Source: Corylus avellana
Taxonomy: Eukaryota > Streptophyta > Magnoliopsida > Fagales > Betulaceae
NCBI RefSeq assembly: GCF_901000735.1
Contig: NC_081548.1
Location: 12,055,932 to 12,119,931, forward strand
Length of the DNA: 64,000 nucleotides
Reading direction: 5' to 3'
In this document: in pieces, positions 1 to 9,026 of the stretch
Layout of the letters: each line of letters opens with the position of its first letter
Numbering within the stretch: the stretch's first letter is position 1
Position numbers and translations under genes: made by a program
Notes under the pieces: generated by a model
What the model saw: the letters and a program-made list of their open reading frames with translations, nothing else
What the model was told of the DNA's origin: nothing
Databases searched by the model: none

Positions 1-553
1 ATTCTCGTATTTGTTCCTACAATCGAAAAACTATATTCGATGTTTTACCAATATCAAGTTTAAATCATTCAATGAATCCACCCATTTTTACAAATCACAA
101 CAAATGTCCGATTCGAAATTAAATCATCCTATGTATCCGTTTGATTAACGAATCACAACGGATATCCGATTTCAAACGAATGATTTGATGTATCCGAAGG
201 ATGAAACACATCAAATATCCAACTCCAACACATAATAGTTCATCACATTCAATTAAAAGATATAAATCAAGCAATTGAATGAAAATCTACAACATCCTTA
301 TTCCAAGTCAAAATTGTATAAACAAAATACGAGAATACATGAGTTTGTCAGTGAGGAAGCTTCATCTTCAACCTTAGTTGAAAGATTTAGCCTCTCATGA
401 TAACAAAAATAATCACCAATTCAATTGACATCATGAGAAAGATAAAACTTACAATGGAAAACGAAACAAACGCCCCAAAAACCTAGAAAACATGAATTTT
501 GACAACGTACGGCACCCCCGGCTCATCTTCCCCCATTTACAATGAAAAAGAAT

Positions 554-566
554 GATATTTATAAGC
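554..566 (-). promoter_or_regulatory. TATA-like box of LTR A'
   Basis: Minus strand reads GCTTATAAATATC, about 480 nt inside the LTR start, the same relative position as the better TATA boxes in the related LTRs. It is immediately preceded (minus strand) by the GCGCTCGATCGC motif cluster. Confidence 0.45.
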
Positions 567-601
567 TAATTTTAGGGTTTTAGCGCTGCCAGGTCGGCCG
601 A

Positions 602-687
602 GTGCGCTCGATCGCACTTGTGCAACATGTGTTTTGCTGCGCGGGCGCGAGTGCGCTCGATCGCACTAAATGTGCGCTCGAGCGCAC
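602..687. repeat. Cluster of three CpG-rich palindrome-like motifs in U3
   Basis: GTGCGCTCGATCGCAC occurs at 602-617 and 651-666, and GTGCGCTCGAGCGCAC, a perfect 16-bp palindrome, at 672-687. They lie just upstream of the TATA-like box on the minus strand. Related motifs recur at 1486-1627, 3261-3366, 54357-54383, 55771-55884 and 61959-61995. Function is unknown. Confidence 0.75.
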
Positions 688-1336
688 TTCCAGTCAGAAT
701 TTGCCTACTCTTGTGATATGAATTTGTAGATCTTTGAGTTAGCTTTCCAATGACACCAAGATCACCTCAATCCGAGCTATACAACTCAAGATATGGCCTT
801 TTTAGTGGGACTCGTCGAGTGCGAATCATCGCTTGATCCCAATTTGCTACCAATGCTCCATGAAGTGTCTTAAGCCCCAGAATGAGTTGCAAATATCACC
901 TTAAAGCCGCATTTTCCTCTTAACGACTTGCAAATCACTAAAACACCAAAACTAACCAAAACATCAGAAAATACTAAAGCTAAAGGCTTAGCAAATGCAA
1001 ATTAAGGGGTCCAAATATGCAATATTTGGCACTCATCACATACCACATGCATATGTTGATCAGGCACACACATATGAGGAATTCATGCAAGCAGGTATTA
1101 ATCAAGTTAAATAGCACAACAAGATCATCACAAAGGTGCCAATATTGAAATATTAACAAAACATAACTAGGGCTTCAATCAAGCCCTACTAATTAAATTA
1201 TCTACACATAAAGTTGATGTTAAACATCTTCATGAAATAAAAGAAAAGAAAGGAAAAGAATAAACCCAAGACTTGAACTTGACGAGCTCCTATTCTCTCC
1301 TTGCAAAAAACTCCTCTATTCTAAAGGCTTAAGAGT

Positions 1337-1346
1337 CTATTTATAG
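1337..1346 (-). promoter_or_regulatory. LTR A TATA box
   Basis: Minus strand CTATAAATAG, about 480 nt from the LTR start. The same string is found at the equivalent place in the LTRs at 52421-52430 and 57029-57038, supporting a role as LTR core promoter. Confidence 0.7.
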
Positions 1347-1485
1347 GCTTTAGAAGTCCTTGGAAAAGTAGTAAACCCTAGGGATTTCGTAGGGTTTCAA
1401 TCCTATTACAATTGGGAGTTGGAAAACCCTAATATGGAAATAGGGACATCTTAGCCGCCACCTTGGTTTGTCTCCTGCGCACTGG

Positions 1486-1627
1486 GTGCGCTCGATCGCA
1501 GCCCGTGTGCGCTTGATCTCAGGTCTACGATCAATCCTTCTTCTAGCATGCGCTCGATCGTTCCTGGCTTGCTTTGTGCTATGTCCTCTCGGGTATTGAG
1601 CTCGATCGCAGGAACCCTGCGATTGAT
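1486..1627. repeat. CpG-rich motif cluster in U3 of LTR A, partly decayed
   Basis: Intact forms are at 1486-1500 and 1549-1560 and a GAGCTCGATCGCA form at 1598-1610. Forms with CG changed to TG or CA lie at 1505-1519 (GTGCGCTTGATCTCA-like) and 1615-1627 (CTGCGATTGATGG). The decay pattern is what deamination of methylated CpG would give. Confidence 0.65.
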
Positions 1628-1826
1628 GGCAGTATCAGGGAGTTCCAACTTTTCCCATCTTCTCTCTTTATGCCCAAATCACCCAGTTTTACTTCATTTT
1701 CTTCCAAAACCCTGTAAAAACATGAAAAACACAAAAAGGAATTAAAATGGCCTAATTAACTAAAACCAAAGGATTAAAACATGCAAGTTAAGGGCTAAAA
1801 ATATGAATATTTTAGCACTTATCACA

Positions 1827-1837
1827 CCCCCAAACTT
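1827..1837 (-). other. Polypurine tract of element A
   Basis: Minus strand AAGTTTGGGGG abuts the LTR edge TGTGATAAG. The same 11-mer abuts the LTRs at 52996 and 57611. This is the expected primer site for plus-strand DNA synthesis. Confidence 0.85.
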
Positions 1838-3017
1838 ACATATTGCTAGTCCCTTAGCAATACAGAACTAAAAACAAGAATGGAAAAACAGAAAACAAGA
1901 GATAAATCCATATTTCATGGGATGTACGATTGCATTTAGCGTATGCAACAAGCCTTTTAAACCCCTAGGAATTCCCTAGTGGACGAGTGGAGTCTCGTGA
2001 GGGTTTTTCAGAAATGTTACCCACAAACATCATGCACAGTTCATGTTATTCCAAAAATTAAAGCATCACTTCAAAACCATGATTCTTATTCATTAGCAAG
2101 CTTAAAAAGATCAACTCCATCTTCCCAATGAATTGGAAGTTAAAATTTAATTACTTACAAAAGACATGCTAAGACATCACAAGTTTGAAAATAGGGTAAA
2201 GTGAACTAGCACATAAATATGAAGCTTCCAATTGTTTCTAATGTACAATGTCTCAATATCTCAAAGTGCACTGAAATCCCTATTAGAATGAATAACAATG
2301 GCATATTTTTCTTTCTTCTTCTTTTCTCTTTTTTTTTTCTTCATCAGGTTGTGCAATGCTTGATTCCTTTAAGCTTTCTAATTGACCCATGTAACGAGTG
2401 TTAAGTCAATGACTCCTAAACCAGATGGTTTTAGGGCATTAGGTATAGAGACACCCCTAGGACTTACTAACTCGAGTCAAAAAGGCTATGAAACCAAACT
2501 AACCATGACATTAACCAAATCAAAATTCTTCACCTTTTGACGTGAACACTCAATGCTTTGAGGCAAGATGTCCAGTTACTCAGTGAAAAGCTTATCAATG
2601 ATCATATTTTTTTTTCTCTCTTTTTTTTTCTCATACATATATATGCCAAGGTATCCATCTAATAAATCATCCCGTTTCACTTAAGACATATAAACACACA
2701 CATTAAACTTTCATATCATACCCCACAAATTATATGCTAATGTGCTTGTGTAAGATCAGATCAAACATGTGAATTTTCAACTGTCCTAAGCAAGTAACCA
2801 AACTGAAAAACACAATTATTAGATCATGTGTTCAAAATTTTAAGCTCACCAATGAAATCAAATCACAATTTTTAAGATTAACCAAAATTTTAAGACAAAC
2901 ATGAACATGCATATATTTTTTCTTCTTTTTGTTTTTTGATTTTGATTTTTGATTTTGATTATTATTTTTCTTTTACAAATAAAATAAAACTGGGACAAAG
3001 TGTGTGTGTCTCCCATA

Positions 3018-3132
3018 CCCCCAAACTTAAACGACACATTGTCCCCAATGTGTCTAAGTAAAGGAAGGAATGTACCTGGGAGATGGTGGACATAGTCTTG
3101 GAAAGCATGGCTCGTAGCACACCCCCAAACTT
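3018..3132 (-). other. Two additional polypurine-like tracts inside the spacer
   Basis: Minus strand AAGTTTGGGGG occurs exactly at 3018-3028 and 3122-3132, about 1.2-1.3 kb upstream of the true PPT. Matching pairs sit at 54090-54100/54193-54203 and 58737-58747/58840-58850, at nearly identical spacing (~103 nt apart). Confidence 0.7.
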
Positions 3133-3260
3133 GAATTGAAGCACACTTATCCCTGCAAAATAATAAAGCACACAAACAAGTAAAAAAAAAAAAGAACAAA
3201 ACTAAAACAAAATAAAAATTGAACAGAACAAAATAAAAACTAACTATGGGATGCTGCCAA

Positions 3261-3366
3261 GTGCGCTCGATCGCACGCATGGTGTGTTTGATCACACTAA
3301 CAGAATGCGATGAAATGCCAAATGAAAATCTACGCTCGATCGCAAGCAAGGTACGATCGATCGTAG
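3261..3366. repeat. CpG-rich motif cluster downstream of the pol stop
   Basis: GTGCGCTCGATCGCAC at 3261-3276, a CG-depleted version (GTGTGTTTGATCACAC) near 3283-3298, TACGCTCGATCGCA at 3331-3344 and GTACGATCGATCGTAG at 3351-3366. They lie about 180-280 nt beyond the pol stop codon. Confidence 0.65.
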
Positions 3367-3543
3367 TAACAAAATGTAAAAATGTGAGAAAGGACTTGAA
3401 ATACAAAAAAAACCAAAGTAAAATAAAACACAAACAAACAGAAACAAAATAAAATAAAACAAACAATAAAACAAAAGGATATGCTATGGGGTGCCTCCTA
3501 TGAGCGCTAAGTTTTACGTCTTCAACCAGACTGTGGTCCCCTC

Positions 3544-4969
3544 TCAATGTTGTCCAGAAGTAGATGCTCCAGGTGGTGGTGGTGCATAGGGGGTAGATTG
3601 GAGTGCCATATCTTCATCTCTTGGTAGCAATTGCACTTCGAGATATGGCTTCACTCTGTGTCCATTAACCTGGAATATGCGATTGCTCTCTGGATTGCGA
3701 ACCTCCAATGCTCCATGAGGGAAAATTTTAGTAATCATACAAGGTCCAGACCATCTGGACTTAAGCTTACCAGGGAAAAGTTTCAATCTTGAATTATAAA
3801 TCAACACCTTTTGTCCTACATGAAACTCCTTCCTGACTAGTTGTTTGTCATGATATGCTTTGGTCCTTTCCTTGTAGAGCTTGGTGTTCTCATAAGCATC
3901 CCATCGCAGTTCCTCCAATTCATTGAGTTGTAGCTTCCTCTTGTTGCTAGCTTGTTTCATATCAAAGTTAAACTGTTTGATTGCCCAATATGCTTTGTGT
4001 TCCAACTCTACTAGTAGATGACAAGCTTTCCCAAAGACTAATCGATAAGGAGACATCCCGATAGGTGTCTTGTAAGCAGTCCTATAAGCCCATAGAGCAT
4101 CATTCAAGCGTAGGGACCAATCTTTCCTATTGGGGTTTACTGTCCTTTCAAGGATACCTTTGATTTCTCTGTTGCTGATCTCCACTTGGCCACTAGTTTG
4201 GGGAAGATATGGAGTTCTAACCTTATGAGTGATGCCATACTTCTTTATCAAAGAAGTGAAAGCATAGTTATTAAAGTGGCTGCCTCCATCACAAATTATT
4301 GCTCTTGGGGTCCCAAATCTAGTGAAGATGTTGTCCTGCAAAAACTTTACCACCACTTTATGATCATTAGTCTTTGAAGGGATAGCCTCGACCCATTTAG
4401 ACACATAATCCACACCCACAAGGATATATAAATAACCATATGAATTAGGAAATGGACTTATGAAATCAATACCCCACACGTCGAAGAGCTCCACCTCTTG
4501 AATGTTTTGCAGTGGCATCTGATTTCTGGATGAGATGTTGCTTGTCCTCTGGCATTTGTCATAGAAGCTGCAAAACAAAAAGGCATCCTTAAATACATTA
4601 GGCCAATAGAAACCAGATTGTAGTACCTTAAGTGCCATTCTCTTAGCCCTAAAGTGTCCTCCACATGCGAACTGATGACAATGTTGCCGAATGCTCCAAT
4701 GCTCTTCTTCGGAGACACACCTTCGAATGATTTGATTAGGGCAAAATTTCAACAGATAGGGGTCATCCCAATGGTATTGTCTTGATATAGACATCAACCT
4801 CTTCCTTTCGTGACTAGACATTCCTAGGGAAAAAACTTTGGCAGTTATATAATTCACAATGTCTGCATACCATGGAACTTGGACCTCAACTGCAAATAAC
4901 TACTCATTTGCAAAACTTTCATTTAATGGAAGCTCATCTCCTTCTTCCTCATGAAGTAGTCTGGATCCG
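3544..4969 (-). pseudogene. Truncated Ty3/gypsy (Athila-like) pol: RNase H tail and integrase
   Basis: Integrase joins retrotransposon cDNA to host DNA. The frame opens at the satellite junction with a stretch ending ELPLNESFANE, the usual linker after RNase H, then hits TAG at 4900-4902 and continues in frame for 14 codons into a 437-codon open stretch (4857-3544). Residues below count from that stretch. The zinc-binding region has His59/61/68 and Cys96/Cys102, but the first Cys of the terminal CX2C pair is Tyr99. The catalytic core shows D131 (GIDF), D190 (CDGG) and E226 (QVE), giving D-X35-E. A GPY/F-like module ([11 protein letters not shown]) follows near the C-terminus. Protease, RT and nearly all RNase H are missing because satellite DNA begins at about 4969. 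The stop and the Tyr substitution mean it is very probably inactive. Orientation matches the PPT and LTR at 1827. Confidence 0.9.
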
Positions 4970-7660
4970 GGCTCTTGTGAACTTTTAGAAAAAGCTGTCG
5001 TTCGTTGGTGAAGTTGGGGGGGCAAACGAACTCGAATCACTTCGTGCCACCCACCGACATGATTGCCTCGAAGTTCTGCACAAGCTCGTAAATTTTTAGG
5101 CCAAACAATTTCGCTTCGCATCTGACCATTTTGTTCGGCCTAGGGTTTCAGTCCTAGTTGTGAAAAAATACAATCCTGTCCGATTTGCCAGAAATTTTAC
5201 GAGCGTGCTCAGTGCCTCGAGGCGATCATGTCGGTGGGTGGTTTCCAAAAAATCGAGTCGTTCCGCCCGGGATCCGGGCTCGTGTGAATTTTCACAAAAG
5301 TTATCACTCCTTAGTGAAGTTGGGGGGGCAAGCGAACTCGAATCACTTCGTGCCACCCGCCGACACGATTGCCTCGATGTTCTGCACAAGCTCATAAATT
5401 TACGGGCCAAACAATTTCGATTCGCACCTTACCATTTTGTTCGGCCTAGGGTTTCAGTCCTAGTTGTGAAAAAAAAATAACCTTATACGATTGGCCCAAA
5501 ATTTTACGAGCGTGCTCAGTGCCTCAAGGCGATCATGTCGGCCGGTGGTTTCCAAAAATTCGAGTCGTTTCGGCCTGGATCCCGGCTCTTGTGAACTTTC
5601 AGAAAAAGCTGTTGTTCGTTAGTGAAGTTGGGGGGGCAAACGAACTCGAATCACTTCGTGCCACCCGCCGACATGATTGCCTCGATGTTCTGCACAAGCT
5701 CGTAAATTTACGGGACAAACAATTTTGCTTCGCATTTGACCATTTTGTTCGGCCTAGGGTTTTGGTCCTAGTTGTGAAAAAATAAAACTCGTCCGATTTG
5801 CCCAAAATTTTACGAGCGTGATCAGTGCTTCGAGGCGATCATGTCGGTGGGTGGTTTTTAGAAATTTGAGTCATTCCGGCCGGGATCCGAGCTCATGTGA
5901 ACTTTCAAAAAAAGTTATCGTTCGTTAGTGAAGTTGGGGGGGCAAACGAACTCGAATCACTTCGTGCCACTTGCCGACATGATTGCCTCGATGTTCAGCA
6001 CAAGGTCGTAAATTTACGGGACAAACAATTTCGCTTCGCATCTGACCATTTTATTCGGCCTAGGGTTTCGGTCCTAGTTGTGAAAAAATACAACCTCGTC
6101 CAATTTACCCAAAATTTTACGAGTGTGCTCAGTGCCTCAAGGCGATCATGTCGGTGGGCGGTTTTCAAAAATTTGAGTCGTTCCGGACGGGATCCGGGTT
6201 CTTGTGAACTTTCAGAAAAACTTATCGTTCGTTAGTATTTGGAGGCCAAACGAACTCGAATCACTACGTGCCACCAGCCGAGAATATTGCCTCGAAGTTC
6301 TGCACAAGCTCGTAAATTTTCAGGCCAAACATTTTTGATTCGCATCTGACCATTTGTTCCGCCTAGGGTTTCGGTCCTAGTTGTGAAAAAATATAACCTC
6401 GTCCCATTTGCCCGAAATTTTAGGAGTGTTCTCAGTGCCTCGAGGCGATCATGTCGGCGGGTGGTTTCCAAAAATTCGAGTCGCTCCGCTCGGGATTCGG
6501 GCTCGTGTGAAGTTTCAGAAAAAGTTATCGCTCGTTAGTGAAGTTGGGGGGGGGGGCAAACGAACTCGAATCACGTCGTGCCACCCACCGACACGATTGC
6601 CTCGATGTTCTGCACAAGCTCATAAATTTACGGGCCAAACAATTTCGATTCGCACCTTACCATTTTGTTCGGCCTAGGGTTTCGGTCCTAGTTGTGAAAA
6701 AATACAACCTCATACGATTGGCCCAAAATTTTACGAGCGTGCTCAGTGCCTTGAGGCGATCATGCTGGCCGGTGGTTTCTAGAAATTCGAGTCATTTCGG
6801 CCCGGATCCGGGCTCTTGTGAACTTTCAGAAAACGCTGTCGTTCGTTAGTGAAGTTGGGGGGGCAAACGACCTCGAATCACTTCGTGACACCCGCCGACA
6901 TGAATGCCTCAATGTTCTGCACAAGCTCGTAAATTTACGGGATAAACAATTTTGCTTTGCATCTGACCATTTTGTTCGGCCTAGGGTTCTGGTCCTAGTT
7001 GTGAAAAAATACAACTCATCCGATTTGCCCAAAATTTTACGAGTGTGATCAGTGCCTCGAGGCGATCATGTCGGTGGGTGGTTTTCAGAAAATTGAGTCA
7101 TTTCGGCTAGGATCCGGGCTCGTGTGAACTTTCAGAAAAAGTTATCGTTCGTTAGTGAAGTTGGGGGGGCAAACGAACTCGAATCACCTCATGCCACCCG
7201 CTGACATGATTGCCTCGATGTTCTGTACAAGCTTATAAATTTACGGGACAAACAATTTCGCTTCGCATCTGACCATTTTGTTCGGCCTAGGGTTTCGGTC
7301 CCAGTTGTGAAAAAATACAACCTCATCCGATTTGTACGAAATTTTATGAGTGTGCTCAGTGCCTCGAGGCGATCATGTCGGTGGGTGGTTTTAAAAAATT
7401 CGAGTCGTTCCAGACGGGATCCGGGTTCTTGTGAACTTTCAGAAAAACTTATCGTTCGTTAGTAGATGGGGGGGCAAACGAACTCGAATCACTACGTGCA
7501 ACCCGCTGAGAATATTGCCTCAAAGTTCTGCACAAGCTCGTAAATTTTCGGGCCAAACATTTTTGATTCGCAACTGAGCATTTTGTTCTGCCTAGGGTTT
7601 CGGTCCTAGTTGTGAAAAAATACAACCTCATACGATTGGCCCAAAATTTTACGAGCATGC
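4970..7660 (+). repeat. Satellite block S1, ~306-bp monomers, plus orientation, subtype W
   Basis: About nine head-to-tail monomers. The landmark GGCCTAGGGTTTC recurs at 303-311 bp (TAGGG at 5141, 5447, 5755, 6061, 6364, 6675, 6982, 7288, 7593). Subtype W is recognised by 'gtgaagttggggggg' and 'cctcgaggcgatcatgtcgg'. Each monomer carries a G-run, a telobox (TAGGGTTT) and two inverted arms (see the inverted-dimer finding). The left edge is fused to the pol fragment at a GGATCC-like junction, not at an LTR end. Reading frames across it come from monomers near 3 x 102 nt and are not genes. Confidence 0.95.
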
Positions 7661-8926
7661 TCTGTGCATCGTGGGGATCATGTCGGCGGGTCTCGAAGTG
7701 TAATTCGAGTCGTTCCGGCCCGGATTGTGGCACTTGTTACTTTCACAAAAAGTTATCGTTCGTTAAAGAAAATGGGGGGGCAAACGAACTCGAATCACTT
7801 CGTGTCACCTGCCGATATGATTGCCTACAAGTTCTGCACAAGCTCGTAAAATTTCGAGCGAAAAAATTTCACTTCGCATCCGACCATTTTGTTCGGCCTA
7901 GGGTTTCGGGCCTGGTTGTGAAAAAAATGAAACGTCCCAAAAATTTACGAGGGTGCTCTGTGCATCGTGGCGATCATGTCGGCGGGTCTCGAAGTGTAAT
8001 TCGAGTCGTTTCGGCCGGGTTCGGGGCACTTGTTATTTTGACAAAAAGTTATCGTTCGTTAAAGAAAATGGGGGGGCAAACGAACTTGAATCACTTCGTA
8101 TCACCTACCGATATGATTGCCTAGAAGTTCTGCACAAGCTCGTAAAATTTCGAGCGAAAAAATTTCACCTCGCATCCGACCATTTTGTTCGGCCTAGGGT
8201 TTCGGTCCTGGTTTTGAAAAAATGAAACGTCCCGAAAATTTACGAGGGTGCTCTGTGCATCGTGGCGATCATGTCCGCGGGTCTCGAAGTGTAATTCGAG
8301 TCGTTTCGGCCGGGTTCGGGGCACTTGTTATTTTTTTCAAAAAGTTATCGTTCGTTATAGAAAATGGGGGGGCAAACGAACTCGAATCACTTCGTGTCAC
8401 CTGCCGATATGATTAACTAGAAGTTCCGCACATGCTCGTAAAATTTCGAGCGAAAAAATTTCACTTCGCATCCGACCATTTTGTTCGGCCTAGGGTTTCG
8501 GTCCTGGTTGTGAAAAAATGAAATGTCCCGAAAATTTACGTGGGTGCTCTGTGCATCGTGGCGATCATGTCGGCGGGTCTCGAAGTGTAATTCGACTCGT
8601 TTCGGCCGGGATCGGGGCACTTGTTATTTTCACAAAAAGTTATCGTTAGTTAAAGAAAATGGGGGGGCAAACGAACTCGAATCACTTCGTGTCACCTGCC
8701 GATATGATTGCCTAGAAGTTCTGCACAAGCTCGTAAAATTTCGAGCGAAAAAATTTCACTTCGCATCCGACCATTTTGTTCGGCCTAGGGTTTCGGTCCC
8801 GATTGTCAAAAAATGAAACGTCCCGAAAATTTACGAGGGTGCTCTGTGCATCGTGGCGATCATGTCGGTGGTCTCGAAGTGTCATTCGAGTCGTTTCGGC
8901 CGGGATCGGGGCACTTGTTATTTTCA
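7661..8926 (+). repeat. Satellite block S2, ~296-bp subtype, plus orientation
   Basis: About four monomers with spacing 306, 296, 296 and 295 between TAGGG landmarks (7593, 7899, 8195, 8491, 8786). The shortening is a ~10-nt loss after the telobox, where 'tacaacctcgtccgattt' becomes 'tgaaacgtccc'. Diagnostic strings are 'gtgctctgtgcatcgtgg', 'tctcgaagtgtaattcgag' and 'cgttaaagaaaatgggg'. The block ends in an N gap. Confidence 0.9.
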
Positions 8927-9026
8927 NNNNNNNNNNNNNNNNNNNNNNNNNNNNNNNNNNNNNNNNNNNNNNNNNNNNNNNNNNNNNNNNNNNNNNNNNN
9001 NNNNNNNNNNNNNNNNNNNNNNNNNN
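8927..9026. other. Assembly gap (100 N)
   Basis: Exactly 100 N. Satellite subtype changes from S2 to S3 across it, so adjacency of the two blocks is not proven. Confidence 1.

Larger units (their letters stand above)
1..1040 (-). mobile_element. LTR fragment A' (Athila-like, runs off the left edge)
   Basis: The right edge reads ...CACTCATCACA, so on the minus strand the unit begins TGTGATGAGTGCC, a close variant of the TGTGATAAG start of the other LTRs here. Before the edge is the same A-rich 'gcaaattaagggg' type sequence seen at 1770-1800 and 52950-52970. A TATA-like box at 554-566 lies about 480 nt from the LTR start, as in the neighbouring LTR. No PPT follows position 1040; instead the interior of another LTR follows, so this copy appears to be inserted into, or joined to, LTR A. 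Its other end lies outside the window, so length and target-site duplication cannot be assessed. Confidence 0.6.
1041..1826 (-). mobile_element. 3' LTR of element A, U3 side (truncated by LTR A')
   Basis: The edge at 1826 is ...GCACTTATCACA followed directly by a reverse-complement polypurine tract, so on the minus strand this is PPT then TGTGATAAGTGC, the 5' edge of a 3' LTR. It holds a TATA box at 1337-1346 and CpG-rich motifs at 1486-1627. Only about 790 nt remain, versus about 1,555 nt for the related full LTRs at 51443 and 56051. The U5 side is missing at 1040, where another LTR edge begins. Confidence 0.75.
1838..3543 (-). other. Non-coding 3' spacer of element A
   Basis: About 1.7 kb between the pol stop and the PPT with no convincing ORF. 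Several blocks (about 1840-2010, 2380-2600, 3010-3140) are clearly the same as blocks in the spacers of internal regions B (53007-54396) and C (57622-59043). Examples are the 'ttgctagtcccttagcaata' block beside the PPT and the 'cgagtcaaaaaggcta' block. Pyrimidine-rich runs (2310-2345, 2605-2630) and A-rich tracts (3180-3240) also occur. A 229-codon frame at 2858-3547 is low-complexity F/L/V translation and is not credited as a gene. Athila relatives often keep an envelope-like ORF here; none is seen. Confidence 0.7.

Noticed and set aside
1548..1745. 65-codon plus frame in LTR A, and its minus-strand counterpart at 1451-1648
   Set aside because: They overlap U3 and the CpG-rich motifs in opposite frames; no coding signal.
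2858..3547. 229-codon minus frame beside the pol fragment
   Set aside because: Low-complexity F/L/V-rich translation of A/T-rich spacer; no membrane-protein family or envelope features I could defend, and it overlaps conserved non-coding blocks.
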